DNA of 24,616 bases from JBPCIX01 sp051005875 (GCA_051005875.1 JBPCIX010000069.1:1-24616); one strand, 5' to 3'; shown: positions 7,304 through 14,268, counted from the first letter of the stretch. The notes: generated by a model not told the origin, from the sequence alone. Made by a program: numbers and translations.

Positions 7304-7693
7304 ATGAGCATCAGCGAACCCAAGTCGGAGACACTTCGAGGCCTTTACTGGCGGGACGAAATCCTTCAAGTCATGTTCTGGTTGCGCGGCGAAGGCTTCG
7401 GCGATCTTGTCGACTCAGCTTCACTCGAACGTTTTCTAGGGGTGGATTCAGCGATTGGCATCCAGTATCTGGATAAATTGGCAGAAGAAGGGCTGTTGAA
7501 CCCCGTCGGCGATCGCTACGAGCTGACTGATGCCGGCCGCAAGATGGGCGCCCGAATCTTCAGCGACGAATTCGCTGAGCTGACCAAATCGTCACACGGA
7601 GAGTGCGGAGCGGACTGCTGGTGCCATTCCTCGCCTGAAGAAGCCGAAGCGTGCGCTGCGGTCCGGCTTGATTCCCACGACCATTCTCATTGA
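7304..7693 (+). CDS. Winged-helix DNA-binding protein with Cys/His-rich C-terminal tail
   Basis: A 129-residue protein. Residues about 15-85 form a winged helix: LRGLYWRDEILQVMFWL, then SLERFLGVDSAIGIQYLDKLAEEGLL, then the wing DRYELTDAGRKMG. The tail has clustered metal-ligand residues: HGECGADCWCH (about 99-109), one more Cys (in EAEACAA), and the terminal HDHSH. That is four Cys and several His, which suggests binding of zinc, copper, iron or a cluster. ATG 7304 has GGGAGGA 11 bases upstream. The PadR gene starts 18 bases after its stop. A metal- or redox-sensing regulator is a reasonable guess, but no named family was recognised. Confidence 0.75.
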   Translation: MSISEPKSETLRGLYWRDEILQVMFWLRGEGFGDLVDSASLERFLGVDSAIGIQYLDKLAEEGLLNPVGDRYELTDAGRKMGARIFSDEFAELTKSSHGECGADCWCHSSPEEAEACAAVRLDSHDHSH

Positions 7694-7711
7694 ACGGCGC
7701 ATTGAACGGTA

Positions 7712-8158
7712 ATGGCCAGAACTCCTAAAATGCCCTCCCCCAGAGCCCGAAGAGCCGACGATGTAAGCCGCCCCGACGGCGGCCTGCCCAAGAACTTCAT
7801 TCGTCCTGCGCTTTTGCTGCTCCTGAAAGAAGGCGGCGGTCACGGCTACGACTTGCTCGAAAAGCTGAGCGAGCTAGGCTTGCCCGAAAGCGACCCCGGC
7901 GGTCTTTACCGCACGCTTCGCTGGATGGAGCAAGAAGGCCTGGTCAGCTCCTGGTGGGTTACATCCGACGTTGGCCCGCCCCGTCGCTCCTACCACCTGA
8001 CACCCGAGGGCGAAGACTGGCTCCACGCCTGGGCAGGTGCCCTCAGGGAGAGCCGGCGCAAAGTTTCATCATTCCTCCGCCGCTACGAACAAACCCGCCG
8101 CCTACGGGCCGCAGGGGCGTCGCCCGGTCCAATCAGGACCATAGACCCCTACCCCTAG
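7712..8158 (+). CDS. PadR family transcriptional regulator
   Basis: A 148-residue protein. The PadR winged helix is clear from FIRPALLLLLKEGGGHGYDLLEKL through SDPGGLYRTLRWMEQEGLV to RRSYHLTPEGEDWL, followed by a short C-terminal dimerisation helix. The first 25 residues are basic and Pro/Arg-rich. It lies 18 bases after the Cys/His-tailed winged-helix gene and the two are probably co-transcribed. PadR proteins usually repress nearby detoxification or transport genes, but none is adjacent on this strand. ATG 7712 has only a weak ribosome binding site. Confidence 0.9.
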   Translation: MARTPKMPSPRARRADDVSRPDGGLPKNFIRPALLLLLKEGGGHGYDLLEKLSELGLPESDPGGLYRTLRWMEQEGLVSSWWVTSDVGPPRRSYHLTPEGEDWLHAWAGALRESRRKVSSFLRRYEQTRRLRAAGASPGPIRTIDPYP

Positions 8159-8221
8159 GGCACTCAGCGGAACTCCAGGGTCGCTTCAGCAGCGCGTGTA
8201 GATTTACCGCGAGTTGCTCGG

Positions 8222-9118
8222 TTATTCCGGCTCGGCCAGAGTAAGTTCGTCTTCTTCGCCCTCGAGGCGGGACATGGCCTCGGCTTCCTTCGGAACCTTG
8301 ATTTGCAGACCCAGCTTTACCCGGCGCAACCTGAGGCCATCCCAGTGGCCGAACTCATTTTCGGCATCCCAGCGCATCGTCCACACTCCATCGGGCCAAC
8401 GCTGCCTTAGTCCTTCAACCATCTCAGAGGTGTCGAACTCTCGCCAGGCTTGGTCATGCCGGAAAACGGTAAGGGCGTAAAGCTCGCTTGCCCGAGCCAC
8501 CCCGAAAGCGCACCTTAGAACGTCGGGATTGTCGAGCAAATTTGCTCGAAGACGGCGAACCGCCCGCCAGCCGGCAAAGGTTTGTCCTGCGGGAACTTCA
8601 AGGCGAAGAGTAGCTGAGACTCCGCCCGCTACCAGCCGCCTGGCCCGGCGCTGGGTGGGGGCGTAATCGAAGGCAGCCGCGCCGCTTGGTGAAGCCGCTG
8701 CCTTAAGGCGGGGCATTTGGTCCCAAACCGCATCGAGAGCCTTCTGCTGAGACTTGGAGCGCTTGGGAGCAGCCTCGGTGCCAAGGGCCGACTTTGTGCC
8801 CAGAGGCAATCCCGTCCATGTGCCCTGCTCGTCTTCAGTCGGGCGCCAGCGCATGAGCCAGAAGGATTTGAGCCATTTGGAGAAGTCCCACATAATCTCT
8901 TCGTGCTCGCCCGAGCGCATGAAGTCGATCATTTTCTGCCGGGTTTCCCAGACGGTTATCGTCCAGAATTCCCGGGGGCCCATGATAATGCTCGCGAAGC
9001 GAACACACCCGGGCGAAACCTTTAGTTGCTTACGTATACGAAGAGATGCCCGGAGCATGGGAAAGAAAAACCTCATGCCGCGTAGCCGGGACCTCGTCGT
9101 CACCGCGAAAGTCACCAT
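8222..9118 (-). CDS. Protein with two dimeric alpha-beta barrel (ABM/DUF3291-like) domains
   Basis: 298 residues. The N-terminal half carries FWTITVWETRQKMIDFMRSG and ends WLMRWRP. The C-terminal half carries LYALTVFRHDQAWREF and WTMRWD. Both repeats show the strand-helix pattern and the aromatic residues of the ferredoxin-like ABM fold, as in DUF3291 and spheroidene-monooxygenase-like proteins. A linker of about 70 residues rich in Ala, Ser and Lys joins them. Substrate and activity are unknown; such domains act as small monooxygenases, heme-binding or aldoxime-type enzymes. ATG 9118 has no clear Shine-Dalgarno sequence, and a later Met at residue 15 is possible. A GC-rich hairpin (9140-9159) lies just upstream. 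Confidence 0.65.
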   Translation of the reverse strand: MVTFAVTTRSRLRGMRFFFPMLRASLRIRKQLKVSPGCVRFASIIMGPREFWTITVWETRQKMIDFMRSGEHEEIMWDFSKWLKSFWLMRWRPTEDEQGTWTGLPLGTKSALGTEAAPKRSKSQQKALDAVWDQMPRLKAAASPSGAAAFDYAPTQRRARRLVAGGVSATLRLEVPAGQTFAGWRAVRRLRANLLDNPDVLRCAFGVARASELYALTVFRHDQAWREFDTSEMVEGLRQRWPDGVWTMRWDAENEFGHWDGLRLRRVKLGLQIKVPKEAEAMSRLEGEEDELTLAEPE

Positions 9119-9139
9119 AATTGGGTCAGTTTACGTCGA

Positions 9140-9159
9140 GGGCCCCCGACCGGGGGCCC
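9140..9159 (-). terminator. GC-rich hairpin between the DUF1059 gene and the next gene
   Basis: GGGCCCCC and GGGGGCCC form a perfect 8-bp stem with a 4-base loop, 28 bases after the DUF1059 stop and 21 bases before the next gene's start. There is no T-run, so intrinsic termination is doubtful. It may stabilise the upstream mRNA or reduce read-through. Confidence 0.4.
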
Positions 9160-9187
9160 GCCACCTGTAGCTTTTCTTCAAGCAAAA

Positions 9188-9355
9188 TTACTTTGCGACT
9201 TTGAGAACGAAATTCTGGAGGGTCTGAGTGAAATTCTTGACCTTGTGCTTCTTTCTCAGATGATCTCCAACGATCCTCAAAAGTTCTTCGTTGGTCGAAG
9301 CTTTGAAGTGTCCGCTGCAAGTAGCTCCTGCGTCTACTCATCTAACTTCTGGCAT
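9188..9355 (-). CDS. DUF1059-like small protein with in-frame TGA at the conserved Cys (candidate selenoprotein)
   Basis: A 55-codon frame from ATG 9355 to TAA 9188. Codon 6 is TGA (9340-9338). Read through, it begins MPEVR-X-VDAGATCSGHF and ends LQNFVLKVAK. The pattern C-x-D-x-G-x-x-C, then T-x-EEL, then H at a helix end fits DUF1059, a family of 50-60 residue archaeal and bacterial proteins of unknown function (from memory). TGA falls exactly on the first conserved Cys, six residues before the retained Cys13. AAAGGAGGTGG precedes the ATG at good spacing, and TAAAAT (9384-9379) fits a -10 box. No alternative start exists after the TGA until Leu26. It may encode selenocysteine, be a recent nonsense mutation, or contain a sequencing error. 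Confidence 0.6.
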
Positions 9356-9378
9356 ATCCACCTCCTTTCAACTATTCG

Positions 9379-9402
9379 ATTTTAAACCCAGTTACCCCTT
9401 TA
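9379..9402 (-). promoter_or_regulatory. Putative promoter of the DUF1059-like gene
   Basis: On the minus strand TAAAAT (9384-9379) matches 5/6 of a -10 box. A weak -35 candidate, TTCGAA, lies about 18 bases upstream. Transcription would begin near 9372, just ahead of the strong ribosome binding site at 9368-9358. Motif matching only. Confidence 0.35.
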
Positions 9403-9429
9403 TTCGAAGCCGGGGCGGAAAGTGATTGG

Positions 9430-9714
9430 TTAGCGGCTTCGAGCCGACACTCGGCCTGCAGGCCGCCGGCCGCCGCCTGCCTTTGCAACGAGATCCTGCA
9501 GCGCCCCTGACAGCCCGGCGAGGTCGTTGTTTATCTCGCCTACTACAGGCCCAAGAGGCTCAACCTGGGTGGCAATCGCCCGCACTCCTGCAATGATCGT
9601 GCCCAACGTGAAGTTCACGTGAACCAGAATCAAGGCGACCCTTATCAAGTACGCCGCCAAGGTTGCTACTGTCAGAAAAACTCCGATTAGAAAAACTACT
9701 CCGGCAAGTGGCAT
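9430..9714 (-). CDS. Small single-pass membrane protein, unknown function
   Basis: 94 residues. A long hydrophobic stretch of about 35 residues at the N-terminus (GVVFLIGVFLTVATLAAYLI onwards) is followed by an amphipathic region, IIAGVRAIATQVEPLGPVVG, and a helix LAGLSGALQDLVAKAG, then a Gly/Arg-rich tail. ATG 9714 follows AGGAGA by 5 bases. It lies 21 bases after the other small membrane protein gene and has the same design (N-terminal anchor, short helical tail), so the two probably form one complex. No named family was recognised. Confidence 0.7.
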   Translation of the reverse strand: MPLAGVVFLIGVFLTVATLAAYLIRVALILVHVNFTLGTIIAGVRAIATQVEPLGPVVGEINNDLAGLSGALQDLVAKAGGGRRPAGRVSARSR

Positions 9715-9735
9715 TTATCTCTCCTTAACGTTTAC

Positions 9736-9981
9736 TTAAAGAATCTTTTCGAGGGCAGCTGCGTACCTACCGGCCTCGGCGCCGGCCTGTTTGACTAGGT
9801 CGCGGGTGGTAAGCAGCTGAGGAACAACGTCGAGCTCGCCGGTCAGCATCACGCCGTTTTCCAGTACATCATCGGCGTACTTGCGGATTTCGACGGCCGG
9901 ACGCATCAGGCCGTTCAGCAGGTGAATCACTACGGGAATTACGATCAAGAGAAAAACTGCATCAGCTATCCAAAAAAGCAC
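9736..9981 (-). CDS. Small membrane-anchored protein, unknown function
   Basis: 81 residues: an N-terminal transmembrane helix (LFWIADAVFLLIVIPVVIHL) and a helical soluble part (VEIRKYADDVLENGVMLTGEL, then TRDLVKQAGAEAGRYAAALEKIL). GTG 9981 has AGGAGGG 4 bases upstream, an excellent ribosome binding site. It is the first gene of a two-gene unit with the 94-residue membrane protein. The function cannot be told from sequence. Confidence 0.72.
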   Translation of the reverse strand: MLFWIADAVFLLIVIPVVIHLLNGLMRPAVEIRKYADDVLENGVMLTGELDVVPQLLTTRDLVKQAGAEAGRYAAALEKIL

Positions 9982-10105
9982 TTCACCCTCCTGTTAGTAA
10001 GCCGGGGCCGCTTGGTGGGCGGCTTGCCGGGGAAAGAAGAATCAGCCCGAATTGTATATTATTGATCATCATCAATGCATCTTAGGGGCCGGGAGGTTCC
10101 AGCAC

Positions 10106-10564
10106 ATGGGCACGGAGGGCACGGAAACTGGTCTTCCCGACTACGTTGGTGACCATTTCGCCTACATTCTCAAGGCTGGCCGGGGGCCGAGAATCGGGCA
10201 AGCCATCTTTTTTGGGTCAAGTTTGCTTCTTCCCGTAATCATGGGTGTCATCTTGCTGACGTGGTCCGGACAGCTGCCGGCGGCAAGCCGGGGTGCCTTG
10301 TATGTTACGACCGCCGTCTTCGCAGTGTCCACGATCTGGTACCTGATATGGATGCAAGTCCGCCTCGAAAAGTTCAGAACTCAGTGCCCGGACAGCTACA
10401 ACTGCTGGTACGGAATCAACAAACGCCGGTCTTTCGCCGGAATGGGCCTTGGCGGGCAGCTTAGGCTCGCGAAAATCCAGGCTAGTTATGTGTTTTTAGG
10501 TAAAGAACCGCCGGCGAGCGAGACTCTAGACCTGACCATGCGCTTTTCGAGGCGAGCAGGCTGA
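10106..10564 (+). CDS. Two-helix membrane protein, unknown function
   Basis: 152 residues from ATG 10106, chosen because GGGAGG lies about 9 bases upstream. The frame is open back to 10052, but that region contains promoter-like AT-rich sequence. There are two predicted transmembrane helices: AIFFGSSLLLPVIMGVILLTW and ALYVTTAVFAVSTIWYLIWM. The C-terminal 70 residues are soluble, with two Cys in the segment CPDSYNCWYGINKRR. The stop is 7 bases from the convergent YceI-like gene's stop. No family was recognised. Confidence 0.65.
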   Translation: MGTEGTETGLPDYVGDHFAYILKAGRGPRIGQAIFFGSSLLLPVIMGVILLTWSGQLPAASRGALYVTTAVFAVSTIWYLIWMQVRLEKFRTQCPDSYNCWYGINKRRSFAGMGLGGQLRLAKIQASYVFLGKEPPASETLDLTMRFSRRAG

Positions 10565-10571
10565 GCTAAAG

Positions 10572-11069
10572 CTACCCCGGGCGACCCACCAAGTGAGCGA
10601 CGATTGTGACGTCGGGGTAAACCTTCAGATTCATTATTTTCGGCGCAGTCACGCCGTATTCCTCAATGTTGAAGGTGTGCTGGCCCTCCACCAATAGCTT
10701 ATCGCCGTCAAACTTTGCGGTGCAGGTTTCATCGAACTCCTTGGTCACGCCGTGGAAGGTCAAAGCGCAGCGCAGCTTGAATTCCTCGGGGCCTCCACTG
10801 GCCTCACGCAAATCAAACCGAATGGTCGGGAACTTCTTAGCCTCGACCCGGCGCCGCATCTCGAAGTCTTCGAGTTTGTTGCCCGACTTCAGGGCATCGA
10901 CGGGGCATTCGATGTATCCGGCCGGCATGGGATCGAGCAAGATCTTGCCGTCCTCGACCGCTCCGGTGACGTCACCCTTGATGGCGTGGATCTCGCCGTG
11001 AATTGGATGCACACTGGACTTTGCATTGATTTCAACAAGACTTTCTTCCGACCACACATACCTTGCCAT
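10572..11069 (-). CDS. YceI-like (polyisoprenoid-binding lipocalin fold) protein
   Basis: 165 residues. The YceI pattern is recognisable: a start like YVWSEESLVEINAKSSVHPIHG, then a segment near GYIECPVDALKSGN, MRRRVEAKKFPTIRFDL, LTFHGVTKEFD, and a final strand IMNLKVYPDVTIVAHL. YceI proteins are beta-barrels that bind isoprenoid-like lipids. There is no signal peptide here, so it is probably cytoplasmic. ATG 11069 is chosen because AAAGGAGGG lies 5 bases upstream; an in-frame ATG at 11099 lies before this ribosome binding site. It follows the CBS-domain gene in the same direction, 75 bases away. Confidence 0.8.
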   Translation of the reverse strand: MARYVWSEESLVEINAKSSVHPIHGEIHAIKGDVTGAVEDGKILLDPMPAGYIECPVDALKSGNKLEDFEMRRRVEAKKFPTIRFDLREASGGPEEFKLRCALTFHGVTKEFDETCTAKFDGDKLLVEGQHTFNIEEYGVTAPKIMNLKVYPDVTIVAHLVGRPG

Positions 11070-11144
11070 TGGACCCTCCTTTGAGTTCGAGTAACACAAT
11101 ATTTTGAAGACTCGCGCTGGTGCGGGCTCATCCTATTTGAAAAG

Positions 11145-11525
11145 CTATTCTTTAGCGGCGCTCTGGAGCAAGATGAGAAGATCGCGCAGACTGACGATGC
11201 CCGCCAGCCCTTTGTCGTCGATAACCGGCAAGTGGCGGAATCCCCCTTCAAGCATTAATCGAGTTGCCTCGGAAACCTCCAGTCCGACGGTCGCACAGAC
11301 CGGATCCGCAGTCATCACGTCCTCGATATTGGTGCTCCAGGGAACCGTCCCGCGGGCCACCGCAACCAATACGTCTCGCTCGGTCACGATCCCCACGTGG
11401 ACTTTGCCCTTTACGACAACGGCCGACCCTACCTTCCGCTCGATCATTGCCTGCGCGGCATGCTCCAGCGTGTCTTTGGGGGCCACGGTAAGGACCCGGC
11501 GATTCATGTGCTCTTCAATCTTCAT
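11145..11525 (-). CDS. Tandem CBS-domain protein
   Basis: 126 residues made of two CBS motifs only. The first is NRRVLTVAPKDTLEHAAQAMIERKVGSAVVV followed by VHVGIVTERDVL. The second is DVMTADPVCATVGLEVSEATRLM followed by FRHLPVIDDKGLAGIVSLRDLL. Stand-alone CBS pairs bind adenosyl ligands (AMP, ATP, SAM) and regulate partner proteins. ATG 11525 has AGAGGAGTTAGG upstream. The partner is unknown; the YceI-like gene downstream is the nearest co-directional gene. Confidence 0.92.
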   Translation of the reverse strand: MKIEEHMNRRVLTVAPKDTLEHAAQAMIERKVGSAVVVKGKVHVGIVTERDVLVAVARGTVPWSTNIEDVMTADPVCATVGLEVSEATRLMLEGGFRHLPVIDDKGLAGIVSLRDLLILLQSAAKE

Positions 11526-11610
11526 GACCTAACTCCTCTCGCCGGACTTACAAGAATAGTAAATCGGCACCTGCCGCCGCCACTTGGCCACCAACTAAGA
11601 GGTTAGGACT

Positions 11611-12441
11611 CTACCCTAGTGCTGCGACCGCAACAGAGAAGATCGAAGGTGGGCACGCGATTATCCCGGTTCGTTCGGCCGGTCCTGGGTCGGCGTCAAG
11701 CACCTTTAAGCGGCCCTCGGTTTCCCAACCAAGAAACCCTACGGCGGCCCCTGCTTCCTGCAGAATTGCCACACCGGCTGCCAGATCCCATGAGGGCGAC
11801 GGGAATAGAACGATCCCATCTACGCGGCCGGCGGCCACCTGAACCAGGTCAAGACTTACGCAACCCAAAACTCGAAACGCTCTAATGGAATTGAGGAGTC
11901 CCCCGGCGGCCTTCCATACAAGATCCGGCGGGTAGTAGGCCTTATTCACCAGGAAGACCGATTTCTTGAGGGTCTTGGCCTTCGAGGTGGCAAGTGGGCC
12001 TGTGGGACCCATGGCGCCCATGCCTGCCAGCGATGTGAATGTCTCGTCAAATGCGGGAGCGTGAACAACTCCGAGGGCCGCACCTTCATCATCGAAACAA
12101 GCCATCGAGGTTCCAAAAAAGGGAAGCCCCGTCACGTAGTTTGTCGTGCCGTCCAATGGGTCAACTATCCACTTCCAACCGCTAGTTGAAGGCCGGGCGG
12201 CCCCCTCCTCGGATAACAATCCATCCTCCGGAAAGGTTTTGGCAAGCCTGGAGGCAATCAGCTCCTCGGCCTCGCGGTCCAATGCCGTAACGATGCCGCT
12301 TTCCTTTTCCTCGGCCTTTAGTCCGGATCTGAACCGACCGAGCAAGAGTTTGCCAGCTTCAGTTGCGGTCTCAGCGGCCCACTCGAGTCTTAGCGAAGCT
12401 TGGGAATCAGCCAGCGGTTTTAGTCCGAGTCTTCCATCCAA
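11611..12441 (-). CDS. Inositol monophosphatase family phosphatase
   Basis: 276 residues. The Mg-binding motifs are all present: SEEG (Glu78-Glu79), IVDPLDGTTNYVTG (Asp94, Asp97) and SWDLAAGVAILQEAG near the C-terminus. Substrates in the family include inositol-1-phosphate, histidinol phosphate, PAP and fructose-1,6-bisphosphate. It lies in the cbb gene direction two genes after cbbX, so a Calvin-cycle sugar-bisphosphatase role is possible, but the motifs do not decide it. TTG 12441 overlaps the preceding gene by 22 bases and lacks a strong ribosome binding site, so the start is tentative. Confidence 0.88.
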   Translation of the reverse strand: MDGRLGLKPLADSQASLRLEWAAETATEAGKLLLGRFRSGLKAEEKESGIVTALDREAEELIASRLAKTFPEDGLLSEEGAARPSTSGWKWIVDPLDGTTNYVTGLPFFGTSMACFDDEGAALGVVHAPAFDETFTSLAGMGAMGPTGPLATSKAKTLKKSVFLVNKAYYPPDLVWKAAGGLLNSIRAFRVLGCVSLDLVQVAAGRVDGIVLFPSPSWDLAAGVAILQEAGAAVGFLGWETEGRLKVLDADPGPAERTGIIACPPSIFSVAVAALG

Positions 12442-12641
12442 CCGTCTGGTCGATGGGTCCAGTTGTGCATCAGATGCTCTATGTTGTGAGTGACCAATTC
12501 ATTGCCCTCCCACACGGCGCCTATTTCCTCCGCCACGCGCAGGTCGTTGAGGCCTTCGGGCTCGGCCCCCGTCCATTGAAACTCGACCATCCCGTCCGGG
12601 GTCCTACGAGCAAGCACTACCCGCTCCGCATCGTCGGCCAT
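12420..12641 (-). CDS. Small acidic hypothetical protein between cbbX and the IMPase gene
   Basis: 73 residues, soluble and acidic, with Trp-rich spacing (FQWTG, AVWEGNE, HNWTHRPDGW). ATG 12641 lies 22 bases after the cbbX stop and its 3' end overlaps the IMPase start by 22 bases, so it is tightly packed into the same operon. The reading frame is well supported by the packing, but no family was recognised. A role linked to RuBisCO is only guilt by association. Confidence 0.6.
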   Translation of the reverse strand: MADDAERVVLARRTPDGMVEFQWTGAEPEGLNDLRVAEEIGAVWEGNELVTHNIEHLMHNWTHRPDGWMEDSD

Positions 12642-12662
12642 TTTAGTGGTCCCTGATGAGCA

Positions 12663-13787
12663 CTACTCAGTTGAAGTGGCTTGAAAAACCCGGCTCTTTG
12701 AGATGTCCTCGGCCTCGATGGTGACAAGATCTTTTTTCGTCAGATGCCGGCCGCGCTCTACGCCCTCGAAAACCCTGATGGCCTGGCGCATTCTTGCCCG
12801 GTCAAGTGCATTGCGGACGCTGCGGCCGTTGGCGAAGTGAGGCTGCTGCTTGCGAAGCGTCAAGTACTCCTCAAAAACCTTCTCGGCGTCAGGAGTAAGT
12901 CGGTATCGTTGCTGTTCAAGCATCAGCCGGCCGATATCCATCATCTCGTCGACGTCGTAATCGGGAAAATCGATGTGGTGAGCTATGCGTGAACTGATGC
13001 CGGGGACATCGGTAAAAAAGCCTTCCATTTTGTCCTTGTAGCCTGCCATGATGACGACCAAATCCTGCCGGTCATTTTCCATGACCTCTAGAAGCATCTC
13101 GACAGTTTCCTGCCCGTAGTCACGCTCGTTATCAAGCCGGTAAATGTTGTAGGCCTCATCTATGAACAAGACACCACCCATTGCCCGCTTGATGACCTCT
13201 CGGGTCTTAGGGGCGGTGTGGCCCACGTACTGGCCGACCAGGTCGTCACGGCTGGCCGTAACCAGATGGCCCTTGCGCACGTAGCCGAGGCGGAAAAGGA
13301 TCTGCCCCATACGCCTTGCCACAGTTGTTTTGCCTGTTCCGGGGTTCCCGGTAAACGACATATGCAGCGTGGGGGGCTCGGCCGTCAAGCCGATCATCCT
13401 GCGCAGACGGTCAACCAGCAAAAGGTGCGAGATTTCCTTAATCCGGCCCTTTACTTCCCGCAGCGCCACCAACTCCTGGTCCAACTTATTGAGCACTTCA
13501 ACGACGTTAGATCCCTCCATTACGCCCTTGGCGTCTACCTCAAGGTCGTCGGGAATGTCGCGGAGAGGATCCTCCAGGCCCTGGAACTCCCCCTCGACGT
13601 CGGCAGAGCCGAAAGGCTCTGCGACGCCGGGGGTTTTATAAGTTCCGGTCCCCATGTTGGGGGGCTGAATCCGTTCGTTGCCTTTTTGCTCACGACCCGA
13701 CCAACCCATGCCCTTGGTGGGCATGCTGCTGGGCACTTCCGGAGCAGGCTCAGCGCTTGCTCGGGTTTTGTCCGATGGATCGGCCAT
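12663..13787 (-). CDS. cbbX: RuBisCO activase CbbX (AAA+ ATPase, red type)
   Basis: A hexameric AAA+ motor that threads the RuBisCO large-subunit C-terminus to release inhibitory sugar phosphates. Walker A is GNPGTGKT (147-154), Walker B is VLFIDEA (206-212), the pore loop is QYVGHTAPKT (about 187-195), and an arginine-finger region follows PGISSR. 374 residues is longer than the usual ~310, because the first ~85 residues are a low-complexity extension rich in Pro, Gly and Glu. ATG 13787 has AGGAAGG upstream. The gene lies directly after cbbS, the usual order cbbL-cbbS-cbbX for red-type RuBisCO. Confidence 0.95.
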   Translation of the reverse strand: MADPSDKTRASAEPAPEVPSSMPTKGMGWSGREQKGNERIQPPNMGTGTYKTPGVAEPFGSADVEGEFQGLEDPLRDIPDDLEVDAKGVMEGSNVVEVLNKLDQELVALREVKGRIKEISHLLLVDRLRRMIGLTAEPPTLHMSFTGNPGTGKTTVARRMGQILFRLGYVRKGHLVTASRDDLVGQYVGHTAPKTREVIKRAMGGVLFIDEAYNIYRLDNERDYGQETVEMLLEVMENDRQDLVVIMAGYKDKMEGFFTDVPGISSRIAHHIDFPDYDVDEMMDIGRLMLEQQRYRLTPDAEKVFEEYLTLRKQQPHFANGRSVRNALDRARMRQAIRVFEGVERGRHLTKKDLVTIEAEDISKSRVFQATSTE

Positions 13788-13808
13788 TACTTCGCCTTCC
13801 TGGTGCTG

Positions 13809-14246
13809 CTAGGAACCGACTTGATCACGTTCACCGTGCGGCTTTTGGGCAACATAGGGGGACATGGTGTAGCGGATCTGCCTGTCGTGAGCTTCCTGGC
13901 GCTCCAACTTGAATCCGGGCTCGTGCTTGGGCCTGTTAACCAGGAACTGCAGCCCAATTGTCTGCTTGGTGAGTTTCGGGTTGTAAAGGCTGACCCGGAT
14001 GTACTGGCTTGGGAAAGCCTCGCGGCAGCGAGTTACTTCATGCATCCCACCGGCCGCGTCGGACAGATCGAACATCGGCATGCCCCACATGTCCCAATAG
14101 ACATTGCGGGGGTGGGGGTCGTCGGAGTATTCGATTGCGACGGCCCATCCCTGGTCGATCCCGTACTGAATCTGAGCTTTGATTTCATCGTCATCCAACT
14201 CAGGCAGGTAACTGAACGTTCCCTGCGTTACGTGAAGTCCTGTCAT
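13809..14246 (-). CDS. cbbS: RuBisCO small subunit, form IC-like
   Basis: 145 residues. Typical N-terminus TQGTFSYLPELDDDEIKAQIQYGIDQGWAVAIEYSDDPHPRN, then YWDMWGMPMFDLSDA and the C-terminal extension EPGFKLERQEAHDRQIRYT. The extension is the beta-hairpin of red-type (form IC/ID) small subunits, which line the central pore of the L8S8 complex. It starts 35 bases after cbbL and stops 21 bases before cbbX. The ribosome binding site is AAAGGTA about 10 bases upstream of ATG 14246. Confidence 0.97.
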   Translation of the reverse strand: MTGLHVTQGTFSYLPELDDDEIKAQIQYGIDQGWAVAIEYSDDPHPRNVYWDMWGMPMFDLSDAAGGMHEVTRCREAFPSQYIRVSLYNPKLTKQTIGLQFLVNRPKHEPGFKLERQEAHDRQIRYTMSPYVAQKPHGERDQVGS

Positions 14247-14268
14247 TTTCTAAATTACCTTTCTAGTT

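Noticed and set aside
8159..8221. Terminator between the convergent PadR gene and the ABM-like gene
   Set aside because: The 63-base gap shows no convincing stem with a T-run on either strand.
9338..9340. Alternative genetic code (TGA as sense codon) to explain the DUF1059 gene
   Set aside because: TGA ends several intact genes here (aldolase, winged-helix protein, hsdS), so code reassignment does not fit.
9126..9341. 71-codon open frame overlapping the DUF1059 gene in another frame
   Set aside because: Its product is Arg/Ser/Gln-rich without a fold. The shifted frame gives a clear DUF1059 pattern with the ribosome binding site at the correct distance, so this is an out-of-frame shadow.
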